Source: Faecalibacterium sp. An122 (GTDB lineage Bacteria > Bacillota > Clostridia > Oscillospirales > Ruminococcaceae). From it: a stretch of 64,000 bases of DNA. Below, piece by piece: positions 9,182 through 18,487 of the stretch (the stretch's first letter is position 1; every line of letters starts with the position of its first letter). Where the stretch lies: the NCBI RefSeq assembly GCF_002160895.1, contig NZ_NFLL01000011.1, positions 25,599 to 89,598 on the forward strand. The letters run 5' to 3'. Below the pieces are notes generated by a model. It did no database searches. It was given only the letters and a program-made list of their open reading frames with translations, and was not told the origin of the DNA. Made by a program: the position numbers and the translations under genes.

Positions 9182-9825
9182 CGCTCACTTCTCCCTTTCT
9201 CTTTTTTCAGCCGTTCCAGGGTGTGGAGGGCTATCCGGTCATACTCCCAGGGTTCTACCTCCAGGGAGAGGTAGGCGCCCTGCTCGTTGATCCCATCGGC
9301 TCGATATTTCAACACCAAGGGCATCGGCTCGGTTTTGCGATTCAGAATGCCGGGAGATACCCAGCCTGTCCCGGCCACATAGACCTGGCGGATGGCGGAC
9401 TGGGCCTCGCCGGACAGATTCAGCCATAAAAATTTCCCCTGAAGGTCCTGCGGCAGACCATCCGGGGAGGGAATGGGTTCGATTACATTGCCTTTGATGC
9501 GATAGCGCAGGCCCATGGCCGTGATACAGGCGCCAGTGGCGCTGGCGGCCTCCGGTTCCTGTGCCCAGAGGGGGAAACAGCTGTAGTCCGAGGCCAGCAC
9601 ATCTTCTCCTTCCTGATCGTCCGGGAACAGGGGAAGGCACTTTACCAGCTCCAGGACATGGATTCCGTCTGTGAGTCCCAGCACTCTGATCCCGGCAGCA
9701 GGCAGGGATTGGTAGCGGGCCAGAGCCTCCTCCAGTGTGGAAAACTGCTCCACGCTCCGGCCCTTTCGCAGAGACCGCTTGGGGGGCAGGCGCAGATCGT
9801 CAATGGTGTAATAGGAAATGTTCAT
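9178..9825 (-). CDS. YodL-domain polyvalent protein
   Basis: A 215-residue protein; the ATG at 9825 is preferred because GAGGTGAT precedes it, although an in-frame TTG lies 9 bases upstream. The first 90 residues (YYTIDDLRLPPK, FSTLEEALARYQSLP, LVKCLPLFPDD) match the YodL domain of conjugative-element and phage polyvalent proteins. The rest has no motif I can name. This is one of the few proteins in the train without the MGGM-type tail. It ends in a basic KEKGRSER and overlaps the SpoVG-like gene by 4 bases. Confidence 0.75.
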   Translation of the reverse strand: MNISYYTIDDLRLPPKRSLRKGRSVEQFSTLEEALARYQSLPAAGIRVLGLTDGIHVLELVKCLPLFPDDQEGEDVLASDYSCFPLWAQEPEAASATGACITAMGLRYRIKGNVIEPIPSPDGLPQDLQGKFLWLNLSGEAQSAIRQVYVAGTGWVSPGILNRKTEPMPLVLKYRADGINEQGAYLSLEVEPWEYDRIALHTLERLKKEKGRSER

Positions 9826-9839
9826 GTCTATCAATCACC

Positions 9840-10577
9840 TCATTCCATGGTCATCCCACCCATCGCGGGGGAGTCGTTGTTCTGTTCCTGCCCTTTCAGC
9901 TCCATCAGCTTTTCCTTTGCCCACTCCGGAAGGAATTCGTCCTTCAGCGCGCCGATAAAGTCTGTTCGGTTCCAGCGGGTCATCTCTCCATCCCCCAGGC
10001 AGGTGCAGCGGATGGAACGGCCAATGGCTTTGGGGCTGCATCCAAAGCCATCGTGGGCGTACCAGAGCTGAGCTTGGGGTGTCCAGTAGGTTTCCTTCAG
10101 GGTATCCGAAGAGAGCACCAGCACCTTTCCCTCGTAGTTCAGATCTTCAAAGGAGTTTGGTTCACACTGGCTGGGTCCAAAGAGTCCAAGCGCCCGATAT
10201 GCCGTGCGGTATTGGTCCACCACTCCATCCAGTACAGCGGAGCGGGTTGGCACCACAAAGCTGAGATTGTGGAGTTTATCTGGTGGGATATAGATTTGAC
10301 TGGCCCATGCTTTATTCTCGGAACTGTACTGGCCACCCCATTCCAATTGCTGAACCGTGTTGGCCAGCACCCAGGCTGTCCGCTTATAGCCGAACTCTTG
10401 GATAACTTCGGTCAGGCATTTCTTGTCCAGATGGTCGCCGTCGTAGTGCTGTCGTACGGCTTTCTGAATGGCATCCTTGCAGTCAATGTTCTCCAGATAA
10501 CTGGCCCTCCACAGAGACTGTTCTCCCCGTCGGCAGGCCTCCTCCGCGGAATATGGGTAGAGATACGTCTCACGCAT
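9840..10577 (-). CDS. DUF3849-domain protein with MGGM-type C-terminal tail
   Basis: A 245-residue protein from the ATG at 10577, with CAGGAG seven bases upstream. Residues 1-140 match DUF3849: LYPYSAEEA, SLWRASYLENIDCKDAI, then RTAWVLANTVQQ. The family occurs almost only on clostridial conjugative elements and has no assigned biochemistry. The second half contains NRTDFIGALKDEFLPEWAK. The last residues are NNDSPAMGGMTME, coded ATG-GGT-GGG-ATG; the next gene has its own separate ribosome site. It overlaps the upstream AbrB-like gene by 8 bases. Confidence 0.8.
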   Translation of the reverse strand: MRETYLYPYSAEEACRRGEQSLWRASYLENIDCKDAIQKAVRQHYDGDHLDKKCLTEVIQEFGYKRTAWVLANTVQQLEWGGQYSSENKAWASQIYIPPDKLHNLSFVVPTRSAVLDGVVDQYRTAYRALGLFGPSQCEPNSFEDLNYEGKVLVLSSDTLKETYWTPQAQLWYAHDGFGCSPKAIGRSIRCTCLGDGEMTRWNRTDFIGALKDEFLPEWAKEKLMELKGQEQNNDSPAMGGMTME

Positions 10578-11112
10578 GATTTTTCTCCTGACGCATCTGC
10601 CGCCGGAGGGCATCCAGGTCCACATTGCCCTCCTGGAGCATAGCGCGGAAGCCTTCGTCGAACTCCTGCAGCGGGTCTTCCTCTCTGTGCTCGCTGGGGT
10701 CATCATCTTCTGCCTTGGATACGATCACCCGGTCGTCCTCCGCAACGGCCTCCAGGCTGTCCGCCTCATCCAGTCCGGCCAGTTCCAGTAGACAGGTGGG
10801 GATGGTCAGGCCGGGATCGTCCATTTCATCTTCCTCCTCAAGGGTGTCCTCACACTCGGGAAATTCCGCCCCTTCCTGGCTGAATACCGCCAGCTGGAGG
10901 AGCAGAGATGCGGCAGTGGAGGTGAGGAACTGGAGAAGGTGCAGGCATTCCAGGGTACTCAATGCATTCCGTGCCGCCAGGACATATCCGCCGCCTGTGT
11001 GGAGGATCAGCTCCTCCGCGTCCGCAAGGCCGGAGAGCTGGAGGGCAGCGCGGGGGATCGTCAGGGTCTTGTTCTCAGGATTGTGGTAGAGCTTAAAATA
11101 CATAGGTTTCAT
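10570..11112 (-). CDS. Protein with two AbrB/SpoVT-like swapped-hairpin domains
   Basis: A 180-residue acidic protein starting at the ATG at 11112 (AAGGGAGAA upstream). Two segments follow the SpoVT/AbrB beta-hairpin pattern: KTLTIPRAALQLSGL...ELILHTGGGYVLAAR near the N-terminus and GLTIPTCLLELAGL...AVAEDDRVIVSKAE after residue 100, joined by an acidic linker. Single AbrB hairpins normally dimerise to bind DNA; a tandem copy could act as an intramolecular dimer. It is probably a transcription regulator of the element. It overlaps the Dam gene upstream by 20 bases and the DUF3849 gene downstream by 8 bases. Confidence 0.65.
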   Translation of the reverse strand: MKPMYFKLYHNPENKTLTIPRAALQLSGLADAEELILHTGGGYVLAARNALSTLECLHLLQFLTSTAASLLLQLAVFSQEGAEFPECEDTLEEEDEMDDPGLTIPTCLLELAGLDEADSLEAVAEDDRVIVSKAEDDDPSEHREEDPLQEFDEGFRAMLQEGNVDLDALRRQMRQEKNHA

Positions 11113-11935
11113 CAAATTCTCCCTTCTGAAAGTCAAACAGATTGATTTGTGTTGTGGCATGAGCGCGCTCCGCCATGTCATAGTTGGCGATGAGCAGCTC
11201 GGAAAATTGGCAGTTAGGGTCGTATCGCTGTCGGATGTTGTTCAGCCGGGTCACCGGCTCGATCTGGATGCCGGGGGCATCGTACAGCCCCCGGATGAAG
11301 GCATCGTCGTTGTAGGACAGCAGGAACTTGCCTTCCATGGACAGCAGGGCATCCCGCAGGCGGATGTGGTCCCGTTCCGTGAAGCCGTCCTCACCGATGT
11401 TCTGGTAATACCCCTCTGTGGCGTGGTAGGGTGGGTCGCAGTAGAAGAAGGTCACTGGGCGGTCATAGTGCCGGATCAGTGTTTGGAAGTCTTGGTTTTC
11501 CACCACCACATCCGCCAGCCGTCGGTGGGCCTGCTCAATGAGCGGGAAGTTGCTCCACATATCGTGAGGCTGGCTGGCAAAGCTGGTGAGAGCGGCGGCG
11601 TAGCTCTGGCGGATGACCTGGTAAAACCAGGCCGCCCGCTGAATATCCGTGGTGCGCTTACGGTGCAGAGCCAGCCGCGCCCGCTCGAAGTCCTCCCTGG
11701 AATTGAGGACATATTTCAGGGCGTTGATCAGCAGATCCGGCTTGTCCCGCACACAGCGGTACAGGTTGGCGAGGAGGCCGTTGTAGTCGTTGTAGACCTC
11801 GAAGTCGTTGCCGGGGGCTTTATGAAACAGCACCCAGCCGCCGCCTCCGAACACCTCCACATACCGCTCATAGAACAGGGGAAATCGCTTCACTACTTCC
11901 TCCCGCAGAGCTTTCTTCCCGCCCACCCAGCTCAT
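11093..11935 (-). CDS. D12-class (Dam-type) DNA adenine N6-methyltransferase
   Basis: A 280-residue enzyme with the full D12-class core. The AdoMet pocket is at residues 4-38 (WVGGKKALREEV and VEVFGGGGWVLF) and the catalytic DPPY at 167-170 in FFYCDPPY, followed by target-recognition and C-terminal regions. Length is normal for the family. No restriction endonuclease gene is adjacent, so this is an orphan methylase. On a conjugative element it would protect the incoming DNA or mark it, in line with the ArdA-like neighbours. It starts 8 bases after the stop of the small winged-helix gene. Confidence 0.92.
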   Translation of the reverse strand: MSWVGGKKALREEVVKRFPLFYERYVEVFGGGGWVLFHKAPGNDFEVYNDYNGLLANLYRCVRDKPDLLINALKYVLNSREDFERARLALHRKRTTDIQRAAWFYQVIRQSYAAALTSFASQPHDMWSNFPLIEQAHRRLADVVVENQDFQTLIRHYDRPVTFFYCDPPYHATEGYYQNIGEDGFTERDHIRLRDALLSMEGKFLLSYNDDAFIRGLYDAPGIQIEPVTRLNNIRQRYDPNCQFSELLIANYDMAERAHATTQINLFDFQKGEFDETYVF

Positions 11936-11943
11936 AAAACTGT

Positions 11944-12276
11944 TCAGGGGGGATCACCTCCGTCCAGCGGGAGGCAGGTCTGCTCCGTGTCGAACCGTTC
12001 CAGGGAGCGGTTCAGCCCGCGGATAGCGGCGGCGATGCCACTGATCCGCCGGGTCAGATGGGCGATGGTGGCCCGAACCTCCTGTTCTGTGGCGGCGTAG
12101 AAGTAACCGCTCCCGCTGCTGGCGATGGGTACGCCGTCCCGCCGCAGCTGATTGACCAGATGGCGCACCTCGATGCCCTTGATGCCGAAGGTCAGCTCCA
12201 GTTCCCGGCTGGTGGCGGCGTTGAACTCTCCCAGATGATACTGCTCCAGATATTCCGCCAGCCGTTCTTTTTCCAT
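11944..12276 (-). CDS. Small winged-helix DNA-binding protein
   Basis: A 110-residue protein. Residues 22-62 form a winged-helix pattern (SRELELTFGI, VRHLVNQLRRDGVPI, SGSGYFYA) like those of element-encoded HTH proteins that pair with replication or methylase genes. A C-terminal amphipathic helix follows (ISGIAAAIRGLNRSLERF). It is the first gene after the terminator at 12327-12357, so it may begin its own transcript that also carries the methylase. Confidence 0.7.
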   Translation of the reverse strand: MEKERLAEYLEQYHLGEFNAATSRELELTFGIKGIEVRHLVNQLRRDGVPIASSGSGYFYAATEQEVRATIAHLTRRISGIAAAIRGLNRSLERFDTEQTCLPLDGGDPP

Positions 12277-12326
12277 AGTCGCTCCTTTCCGGGACCTGAT
12301 TTCCCGAAAAAGGGCGCAAAAAAAGA

Positions 12327-12357
12327 AGGGGCCGTCCCCATTCGGAAAACGGCCCCT
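12327..12357 (-). terminator. Internal terminator of the element gene train
   Basis: The inverted repeat AGGGGCCGT / ACGGCCCCT is followed on the minus strand by TCTTTTTTT. It lies between the stop at 12387 and the next start at 12276, separating the polyvalent-protein block from the methylase/SpoVG block. Confidence 0.85.
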
Positions 12358-12386
12358 GCATGATTTCAGATACTGTTCTGCTTATT

Positions 12387-12671
12387 TTATTTGATCACCC
12401 CCAGACCCCGCAGCAGTTGGACACAGTCCTTTGCCCCTTGGATGTAGAGGCAGCGGCGCTGTTTCTGCGCCACGCGATTGAGCTGCGTGATGTAATCCAG
12501 CATCAGCGTCCGCTGGGTTTCCTCCAGCCGGAGGTCACGGCGGATCTCGTCGCTGATATCGGACATTCTTTCTTCTGCCAGTCCATCCGGCTCGACGCGG
12601 TCCAACTCCCGCAGAGCCTGCTCGATGAGCTGGTCCAGGGTATCTTCGGCGATTTGTTTGCGTTCGTCCAT
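12387..12671 (-). CDS. Small conserved element protein, helical, unknown function
   Basis: A 94-residue protein from the ATG at 12671 (AAAGGAGG upstream). It is strongly helical and charged (LDQLIEQALRELDRVEPD, EIRRDLRLEETQRTLMLDY) and ends in LLRGLGVIK. I see no catalytic or DNA-binding motif. It is the last gene before a terminator and does not carry the MGGM-type tail. Confidence 0.6.
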   Translation of the reverse strand: MDERKQIAEDTLDQLIEQALRELDRVEPDGLAEERMSDISDEIRRDLRLEETQRTLMLDYITQLNRVAQKQRRCLYIQGAKDCVQLLRGLGVIK

Positions 12672-12750
12672 CGGCTGTGCCTCCTTTGCCGCAAACACTA
12701 CCACACTCCGGGCGGAATAGCCATACCAATATCCAACAAAATTGCGGCGG

Positions 12751-13791
12751 TTACATGGACATGGAGGGGCTGTTGGATTGCTTCGGCTGGCTGTACTCAT
12801 AGGAGATCTCGCCGCCGTTCCACGCGACATATCCGTGGTCTGTGGCGGACAGCCCGTGCTGGTTCATATACTCCTCGGCGTAGGCTCTGCAGTCAAAGCA
12901 CTCCGCCAGCAGGCCGGACTTTGGGATGACGCCGTCCCGGACAGCCAGTTCCCGGCCATACTCCGCCAAGTCTAAACCACGGGGGACGAAGGCATACTGC
13001 CGGAGGTTCTGGGCATAATCCAGAGCCTGATCCAGCCGGTGGCAGTCCTCCAGTTCCAGCACCGCCTGCCACTTGTCCAGCCAGTGGGGTTCTCCCTGGC
13101 CCCGCTCCGCCCAGGCATAGCCGAAGTCGATAGCGTGGCGCACCAGCTCACCTGCGGAGGCATACTGGTCGGGGATCTCCTCCAGCTGGGGCAGGCAGCA
13201 GTCCGCCTCCAGCACGATGCATTCGCTGAGCGTTTCCGCGTGGAGTTCGTCCAGCCCCAGCAGCAGTTCGTCCGGGTGGGCGGCGTCCATGTGGTCCCCG
13301 GTATCGGGGAAACCCACCCATACACCCTCCATGTTTTCCCGACTGGCCAGCCTGACCCGGATGGCATAGTCCCCGACCGCCGGCTGAAGGAGCTGAGATG
13401 TTTCCGGCATGGGGATCATGAGGGAGGATTTCCGTACATAGTGACCCTGGCAAAAGATCCCTTTGTCCCGTTCCCGGTAGGCCGTGCCTACCTGTTCCGC
13501 GTTGAGGAAGGGAATAGCCTCCGGTGAGGGGCGCTCCAGGTGTTCCAGGACGAACCGGCCCAGGGCCTCGTCGTCCCCGGCTCCGTAGTACAGATCAAAG
13601 CAGGGAAGCTGGTTCGCCAGTTCCATCACACGGTCAGCTTGCGTCGGGCGCTCCAGTTCCAGCGCGCCGGTGAACAGGAGCCTCTCTTTTTCTGTCATAT
13701 TGGCAAACCGCAACTCCAGCCAATCATGCTCCGATTTGGTCATTTCCATGCCGTCCAGCAGATCGAACAGCCTGTCCTGATGATTTAACAC
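12751..13791 (-). CDS. ArdA-like anti-restriction/polyvalent protein with SPSMSM tail
   Basis: A 346-residue protein with a GTG start overlapping the previous stop (GTGTTAA). The C-terminal half follows ArdA logic: ENMEGVWVGFPDTGD, an acidic helical middle, then the terminal pattern EYGRELA...FDCRAYAEEYM...ATDHGYVAWNG. In ArdA proteins such an acidic surface mimics bent B-DNA and occupies type I restriction enzymes. The N-terminal 60 residues (LLDGMEMTKSEHDWLELRF) resemble the helical N-terminal region of element ArdA variants. It ends SNSPSMSM, a shortened form of the shared tail. The ribosome site lies inside the GGM codons of the upstream gene. Confidence 0.65.
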   Translation of the reverse strand: MLNHQDRLFDLLDGMEMTKSEHDWLELRFANMTEKERLLFTGALELERPTQADRVMELANQLPCFDLYYGAGDDEALGRFVLEHLERPSPEAIPFLNAEQVGTAYRERDKGIFCQGHYVRKSSLMIPMPETSQLLQPAVGDYAIRVRLASRENMEGVWVGFPDTGDHMDAAHPDELLLGLDELHAETLSECIVLEADCCLPQLEEIPDQYASAGELVRHAIDFGYAWAERGQGEPHWLDKWQAVLELEDCHRLDQALDYAQNLRQYAFVPRGLDLAEYGRELAVRDGVIPKSGLLAECFDCRAYAEEYMNQHGLSATDHGYVAWNGGEISYEYSQPKQSNSPSMSM

Positions 13792-14393
13792 AGATGCATC
13801 CCTCCCTTTGCTTCCTCTGTTTGCCCGGCCGCGCTCTCTGTTTGAATCGCCTGTTCAAGAACGCGAAATGGACTCCATCTGCCGCAGCAGGGGCAGGCGA
13901 CGGTCCCATTGTCAGAGGCATCGATCTGTTCCTGAGTGACTACGCCGGGTTTTTGACAGCACTCGTTGACCACGGTCACCAGATGGGCCGTTTGCAAGAT
14001 CTCCGGCCGGTACTGGCGGTTGAAGGGGACAAAGTCTACCCAGCGGGGATGATCGAAGATGCGGTCAACATGGAGCTGCAGTGCCTTTTTCCGGATCTCA
14101 CCGGCGGATTCCTTGAGAAAGTTCCGCTCTGAACACCACTGGGTCAAATATCCCAGCAGCTCCTGTTCGCCCTTTCCTCGGATCAGCTTCTCCGCCGCCT
14201 GGTACCAGACGGACTCCTCGATCTCCCCGATGCGGGTTTTGACGCCGGACCAGGAGCTGTACTTCTTATCGCGGCCGGAGCCGGTGCTGACGCTCTGGAA
14301 GGTTCCGTATTTCCACCGGAGATCCTCAAATTCCAGTTTGGAGAAGTCGATCCCCCGCAGATCACGGATGCGTCGACTCTCGAAATCCAGCAT
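13785..14393 (-). CDS. Element protein with zinc-ribbon-like C-terminus, unknown function
   Basis: A 202-residue protein; the ATG at 14393 has GGGAGGGATGTGAGC upstream, and longer upstream frames are noise. The first 150 residues are helical with many aromatic and basic residues (RWKYGTFQSVS, WYQAAEKLIRGKGEQELL). Near the end a Cys pair (NECCQKP) and CPCCGRWS suggest one zinc site. It finishes KGGMHLC, a loose form of the shared tail whose GGA-GGG-ATG codons also form the ribosome site of the next gene. Confidence 0.65.
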   Translation of the reverse strand: MLDFESRRIRDLRGIDFSKLEFEDLRWKYGTFQSVSTGSGRDKKYSSWSGVKTRIGEIEESVWYQAAEKLIRGKGEQELLGYLTQWCSERNFLKESAGEIRKKALQLHVDRIFDHPRWVDFVPFNRQYRPEILQTAHLVTVVNECCQKPGVVTQEQIDASDNGTVACPCCGRWSPFRVLEQAIQTESAAGQTEEAKGGMHLC

Positions 14394-14395
14394 GC

Positions 14396-15643
14396 TCACA
14401 TCCCTCCCATCTGGGGACTGTCCATCGCCTGGGGCTCCCGCTGGAAGACCGGTAGCTGGCCGTTGTCCTTCCGGCGGAACAGGCCATAGTCGGTGATGGC
14501 CGCGTGGTTCTCCTCCAGCATCTGTCGTCCAACCATAGCGGCCTGGGGTGTCTGGAACAGTTCCTCCGGCAGATCCGGGTACTTCTCCCGCAAGACCACC
14601 TCCGCATAATCCCAGGTCGCGGCCACATCCGGTCGGAGGTCGTAATCGTCCAGACCGTGCATGAGCTGGATGGCGTCCTGCAGGCTGGGGCACCCGGCCA
14701 CAGACAGCAGAGCCTTGTACTTGACCCAGTCCGCCTCATGCCAGCTCTGCTTTTTCTGCGCCAGGTTTGCTGCGAATTCGCTTGCCATGCCGATGCCGCC
14801 CTCCTGTTCGATGGCATCATCGACCGCATCTCGCAGAGAGGGGATCTCACAGTCGATACAGCGGAAGGCGCACTCGTCCAGCGAGGCCGCGTCTACCTCT
14901 CCCACTGCCCGCCAGATGTCGGCGTCTGAAGCGGGGAGGTTCAGGATAGTGGTCTTATCGTTATCATAGCTGGGATCGTCAAAAAATCCCTTGCGTACCT
15001 CCAGCACCACCGGGGCGCTGGGGCGGGCAAAGCAGAACATCTCGCCCTTCCGATATACCTCTTTGAAGTCACTGCCAGGCTCCGCGTAACCCCGGCTGGT
15101 GAACACACCGCTGTGCTCCTCCTGGTGCTGTTCCCCCAGCAGTTCCAGCAACCTCTCCCGAAAGCTGCTGTCCTCCTCCATGGTATCCACCAGGGCCATG
15201 GCCTCCTCCGAGAGCATCTCCCCCTCATACAAAAGCGCCCCAAGTTCCTGCGTGTCGGAGACTTGGGGCGCCAGAAGGCAGATATCCGCATTGAAGGTCA
15301 GGTTGATGAGGCGGGAGAGGGGAAAGGGAGCAGTGTGGTTTTCCTTCTCGATCTGGAGCAGGCCGTCCAGCCCCATCCGGTCATCCTCACCCAGCATGGT
15401 CAGCCGGAGGGCCAGCAGGTTCAACTCCAGCAGATCCACATTCCGACCGATCATATCCGCTGTGATACCGGGATAGCGGATCCTGGTCAGCTCATTGCGG
15501 CAAGTTTTGACGTCCTGGACACGGGCCTTCTGGAGCGCGTCACAAAGCTCCGCCTGGGTACACGGCATCGTCAGCACTGCGGAGGTCTTATAGCTTTCGG
15601 GCCCGCCGCTGCTGATCTCCACCTCGAAGATCTTCTTATCCAA
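14396..15643 (-). CDS. ArdA-like anti-restriction polyvalent protein with SPQMGGM tail
   Basis: A 415-residue protein with a TTG start that overlaps the upstream stop by 8 bases; GGGAGGG seven bases before supports it. The layout parallels the 403-residue ArdA-like protein at 18487: an N-terminal strand-rich part, the central [16 protein letters not shown] motif (compare LTFCCQQATVITDFSD there), and a C-terminal segment ending [14 protein letters not shown]. Large acidic surfaces ([19 protein letters not shown]) fit DNA mimicry. The end PQMGGM-stop is coded ATG-GGA-GGG-ATG-TGA and doubles as the ribosome site of the next gene. Anti-restriction activity is inferred. Confidence 0.65.
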   Translation of the reverse strand: MDKKIFEVEISSGGPESYKTSAVLTMPCTQAELCDALQKARVQDVKTCRNELTRIRYPGITADMIGRNVDLLELNLLALRLTMLGEDDRMGLDGLLQIEKENHTAPFPLSRLINLTFNADICLLAPQVSDTQELGALLYEGEMLSEEAMALVDTMEEDSSFRERLLELLGEQHQEEHSGVFTSRGYAEPGSDFKEVYRKGEMFCFARPSAPVVLEVRKGFFDDPSYDNDKTTILNLPASDADIWRAVGEVDAASLDECAFRCIDCEIPSLRDAVDDAIEQEGGIGMASEFAANLAQKKQSWHEADWVKYKALLSVAGCPSLQDAIQLMHGLDDYDLRPDVAATWDYAEVVLREKYPDLPEELFQTPQAAMVGRQMLEENHAAITDYGLFRRKDNGQLPVFQREPQAMDSPQMGGM

Positions 15644-16625
15644 GGGTCATCCCTCCCTCTGTCTGTTCCTCTCTCTGAATTTCATAATTGGCAGGATCCG
15701 CCCCAGGAACATCCCAGCCTGCCATGCTTCCGATCTCCATGGCCTGCCGCTGGGCGGGGGTGACGCCACGCCGCTCATTCAGCTCGTCTGCCAGCTCCAC
15801 GTTGCGCTCCTTGTCTCCGGTATCCCACTGGGAGGGATAGTAGCCGGACTCGCCCCGCCGGATGCAAATGAGCTGGCCGGTGGTCTGTAGGGTGGAGAAA
15901 CACTCCGCCGGCAAGCCATCCGCAAACTTGGGGGCGAACCGCTCCTGCTCTGTTTGGATGCTCCAGTTGTCCCACTGCCACAGGTGAACATAGAGTTCGC
16001 CGCCATCAATCTCGATTTCTCTCTGCTCAAAGCCCTCGCCCCAGCCGTCGGATGCCTGGCCGGTGAGGTAGTCCTTTAGGGAGGAAAGTTCCTCCGGGGA
16101 GAGTTCCCCAACTACCCGGCATTCCGCCACGCCCCAGAGTTGGCCGTTGCGTTCCTCTGCGTTGAACTCCGCGGACCGCACTTTGACATTCAGGCTGTCC
16201 TGTTTATCGTACCAGCGCATAACGCCCCGTTCTTTCTCCTCCGGCATCCGGTTTCTGACCAGGGCGCCCCGGATATGGTCCTCGTAGTCCAGCAGCGTCC
16301 GGCCATCCCACTCCTCGCCCTCCTCGGACGTATCGCCCCACTCGTCCCGCGGGTAAAAGTCGGCGGTCAGGGGCAAATACAACTTGAGAAGAGTTGGCTC
16401 CGGCGGCTGGACGGAAAATCGATCCTCCCCGATGGCCACCCCCAACTCCCGACCGTTGTCCCATTTCACGTGGAAGGTGCCCAGATCATCGATATGATCC
16501 AACGTCCCCATGGAACCTTCCGGGAGGGGATGGGGATCGTCCGCCATTTCAATCAATCGAATCCGGCTGCCCTTGGGATACTGCTCCCGCATGAACTCCA
16601 GCCACTCTCTCGGTACTTCTCGCAC
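15636..16625 (-). CDS. DUF4314-domain polyvalent protein with GGMTLG tail
   Basis: A 329-residue protein with a GTG start (GGGAGGAATGTGAA upstream). Residues 10-72 match DUF4314, a small SH3-like barrel: [37 protein letters not shown] second region ([12 protein letters not shown]...[21 protein letters not shown]) is common in long clostridial element proteins but has no assigned role. The C-terminus is [10 protein letters not shown]. The gene overlaps the next by 8 bases, so the block is translationally coupled. Confidence 0.72.
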   Translation of the reverse strand: MREVPREWLEFMREQYPKGSRIRLIEMADDPHPLPEGSMGTLDHIDDLGTFHVKWDNGRELGVAIGEDRFSVQPPEPTLLKLYLPLTADFYPRDEWGDTSEEGEEWDGRTLLDYEDHIRGALVRNRMPEEKERGVMRWYDKQDSLNVKVRSAEFNAEERNGQLWGVAECRVVGELSPEELSSLKDYLTGQASDGWGEGFEQREIEIDGGELYVHLWQWDNWSIQTEQERFAPKFADGLPAECFSTLQTTGQLICIRRGESGYYPSQWDTGDKERNVELADELNERRGVTPAQRQAMEIGSMAGWDVPGADPANYEIQREEQTEGGMTLG

Positions 16626-16626
16626 T

Positions 16627-17667
16627 TCACATTCCTCCCATCGTTATGTCCTCTTGGGGCGCTGTCTGTTTCAGCTCCTGCCGGATAGTCTCCGCTGCAT
16701 CGGAAATGGCCGGGTCATCCCGGAAACTCTCCAGCCTGCGGTAGTCCTCAAAGAACTGCTGTTCTCCATCACAAAATCGAACCAAATCCACCGTGGCGAT
16801 CTCGTCCTTGGTGACGCCCAGCCTTTTCTCAGGCCGGTCGCTGTCTTGGTAGAGCTGTATCGCCCCATCCAGTGTCAAAGCCCTGTGGATCTGCTCCTTC
16901 GAAGTGTTGCAGTCAGTCATCACGAACCAGGAATAGGTGTGAGGCTTGCTGGGGTCCGCAGCATCCCGCAGGGCCTGCTTTCCGGCCTCAGTGAGACCAT
17001 AGTTGCAGACCCGGCGGGGGTTCTCCTCGCCGGCGAAGTCCAGCAGGATGTCGTCCACCGCCTTTTTCACCTCTGGAGCGACTGTCAGGGTCTCATAGCA
17101 AAATCCGGTGGTGTCCCGATAGGGCAGTTCCTCCCGGATGGCCTGGAGGTACTGCCCGGCATCGGTGAATTCCTGTTTCTCGCCGCTGGCATAGCTCACT
17201 CGGCCCACCAGCTTGTCCTGCCTGGCCATCTCTTGCTGGCGCAGGTCGTAGACATACAGATAGCCTTGGTAATCCCCCGGCCTGGGGGTACAGCGCAAGC
17301 AAAAACGGTAATGTTCTGTCTCCGAAATAAATCCGTAGACGCGGTCGTTTTCTGCAATTTCACCTCCGTTGTGCCAGCAATAGGTGTTCATGGCTGCCAA
17401 GTTCTTCAGCGGCCCGTCCTGCCGCATGGCATCCACAAATTTCTGCAGGGCCTCCTTGAACTCCGGGGTGTTGAATCGGTCTTCGTTGTGGGGCCACCAG
17501 GTGTGGTGGAATCCCTTCCCGCCGGAGCCGAAGTCCATACGGAGGTGGCCCACTGTGCCCAGTGCCTCGTCCCGCTCATCGTTGGAATAGAAAAGGCCCG
17601 CCTCCTCAACGGAAGCGGGCCGCAGGTCAAAGGGGGGCGTCTGTTGGAAACTACTTTGTTTTTTCAC
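16627..17667 (-). CDS. YodL-like/LPD-type polyvalent protein with MGGM tail
   Basis: A 346-residue protein from the GTG at 17667 (GAGGTGATC upstream); the longer frame to 17712 lacks a ribosome site. The N-terminal domain has [19 protein letters not shown] and a strand-rich middle ([16 protein letters not shown]). The C-terminal part ([32 protein letters not shown]) has the helix-strand pattern of YodL/LPD-type domains in conjugative elements. Function is unknown. It ends EDITMGGM; the last codons form the ribosome site of the DUF4314 gene one base downstream. Confidence 0.6.
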   Translation of the reverse strand: MKKQSSFQQTPPFDLRPASVEEAGLFYSNDERDEALGTVGHLRMDFGSGGKGFHHTWWPHNEDRFNTPEFKEALQKFVDAMRQDGPLKNLAAMNTYCWHNGGEIAENDRVYGFISETEHYRFCLRCTPRPGDYQGYLYVYDLRQQEMARQDKLVGRVSYASGEKQEFTDAGQYLQAIREELPYRDTTGFCYETLTVAPEVKKAVDDILLDFAGEENPRRVCNYGLTEAGKQALRDAADPSKPHTYSWFVMTDCNTSKEQIHRALTLDGAIQLYQDSDRPEKRLGVTKDEIATVDLVRFCDGEQQFFEDYRRLESFRDDPAISDAAETIRQELKQTAPQEDITMGGM

Positions 17668-17749
17668 TTCGATCACCTCGTTTCTGTTTTTTGAACACAA
17701 CCAATACCACAACTTGTGATGAAAGTCTACTACAAATCGTGGAGAAAAT

Positions 17750-18487
17750 TCAGGTCATCCGCATCCCTATCTCTGGCTCCGGTGACTCCATGATCTGCTC
17801 CAGGTATTTGGGGTCTACCACAACTTCTGACTCATTTCTACCGTTGAAAAAGGCAAGAATGTGTTCTTTCTGGATCTGAGCCTCATAGACGGTGCCCTCC
17901 TCACCAAAGCGGTAGGCAAACCACTCTGCCGTATCCCGGTCCAACGTCCAGGACAGTGCTTTGATGTTTTTGGCATTGTAGGAGGTAACACCACGATAGA
18001 CAGTCACAGGATCCTCCAGCGACTGATAAACTGCGTACTCCTCCTCGTCCATCAGAAGTTCCGGCGGGACAGAATGGAATAGAGTCAGCAGTTCTCTTTT
18101 GCTCACATTGCGGTCTTGGTTTGGGCACTCCTCCAAGATCCACGCATGAGCCAGCAATTGGCCCAGATCCTCCTGTGAAAGGACTGGGGCGGTAAATTTG
18201 AGAAAGGTCAGATAATAGGGCTTGTTAAGAAGGAAAAATACCTGACAAGCGTTTTCAGCACTGTCGATCTGTTTGCCCACCATCTCCTTCCATTTGGCAT
18301 AGTCTTCTTTGTTGTTGAGCAAGTCGACCACAGTGATATTGCCATCCTCATTTTGAGTAGCGGTAACCCCGGTACTTGTAAACGGATGGCTGACGATAGC
18401 CGGCGAAAATGAGGTTGGCGCGATTGGCATATCGAGGAGTACATGGGCGATCATCTTCACCTTGGGAAGATCGGTTTCCTTCCACAT
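17750..18487 (-). CDS. Putative R-S-E-type mono-ADP-ribosyltransferase with tail
   Basis: A 245-residue protein. The C-terminal half (about 160-230) has the three motifs of R-S-E ADP-ribosyltransferases in order and spacing: Arg165 in VYRG, the S-x-T strand at 179-181 (LSWTLDRDTAEWFA), and Glu219/Glu221 in GRNESEVVV. The first 150 residues are an uncharacterised helical domain. Such enzymes transfer ADP-ribose from NAD to protein or nucleotide targets; the target here is unknown. The residues after the fold are MESPEPEIGMRMT, a divergent form of the shared tail. It starts 1 base into the stop of the ArdA-like gene (TAATG). The domain call is from motifs only. Confidence 0.6.
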   Translation of the reverse strand: MWKETDLPKVKMIAHVLLDMPIAPTSFSPAIVSHPFTSTGVTATQNEDGNITVVDLLNNKEDYAKWKEMVGKQIDSAENACQVFFLLNKPYYLTFLKFTAPVLSQEDLGQLLAHAWILEECPNQDRNVSKRELLTLFHSVPPELLMDEEEYAVYQSLEDPVTVYRGVTSYNAKNIKALSWTLDRDTAEWFAYRFGEEGTVYEAQIQKEHILAFFNGRNESEVVVDPKYLEQIMESPEPEIGMRMT

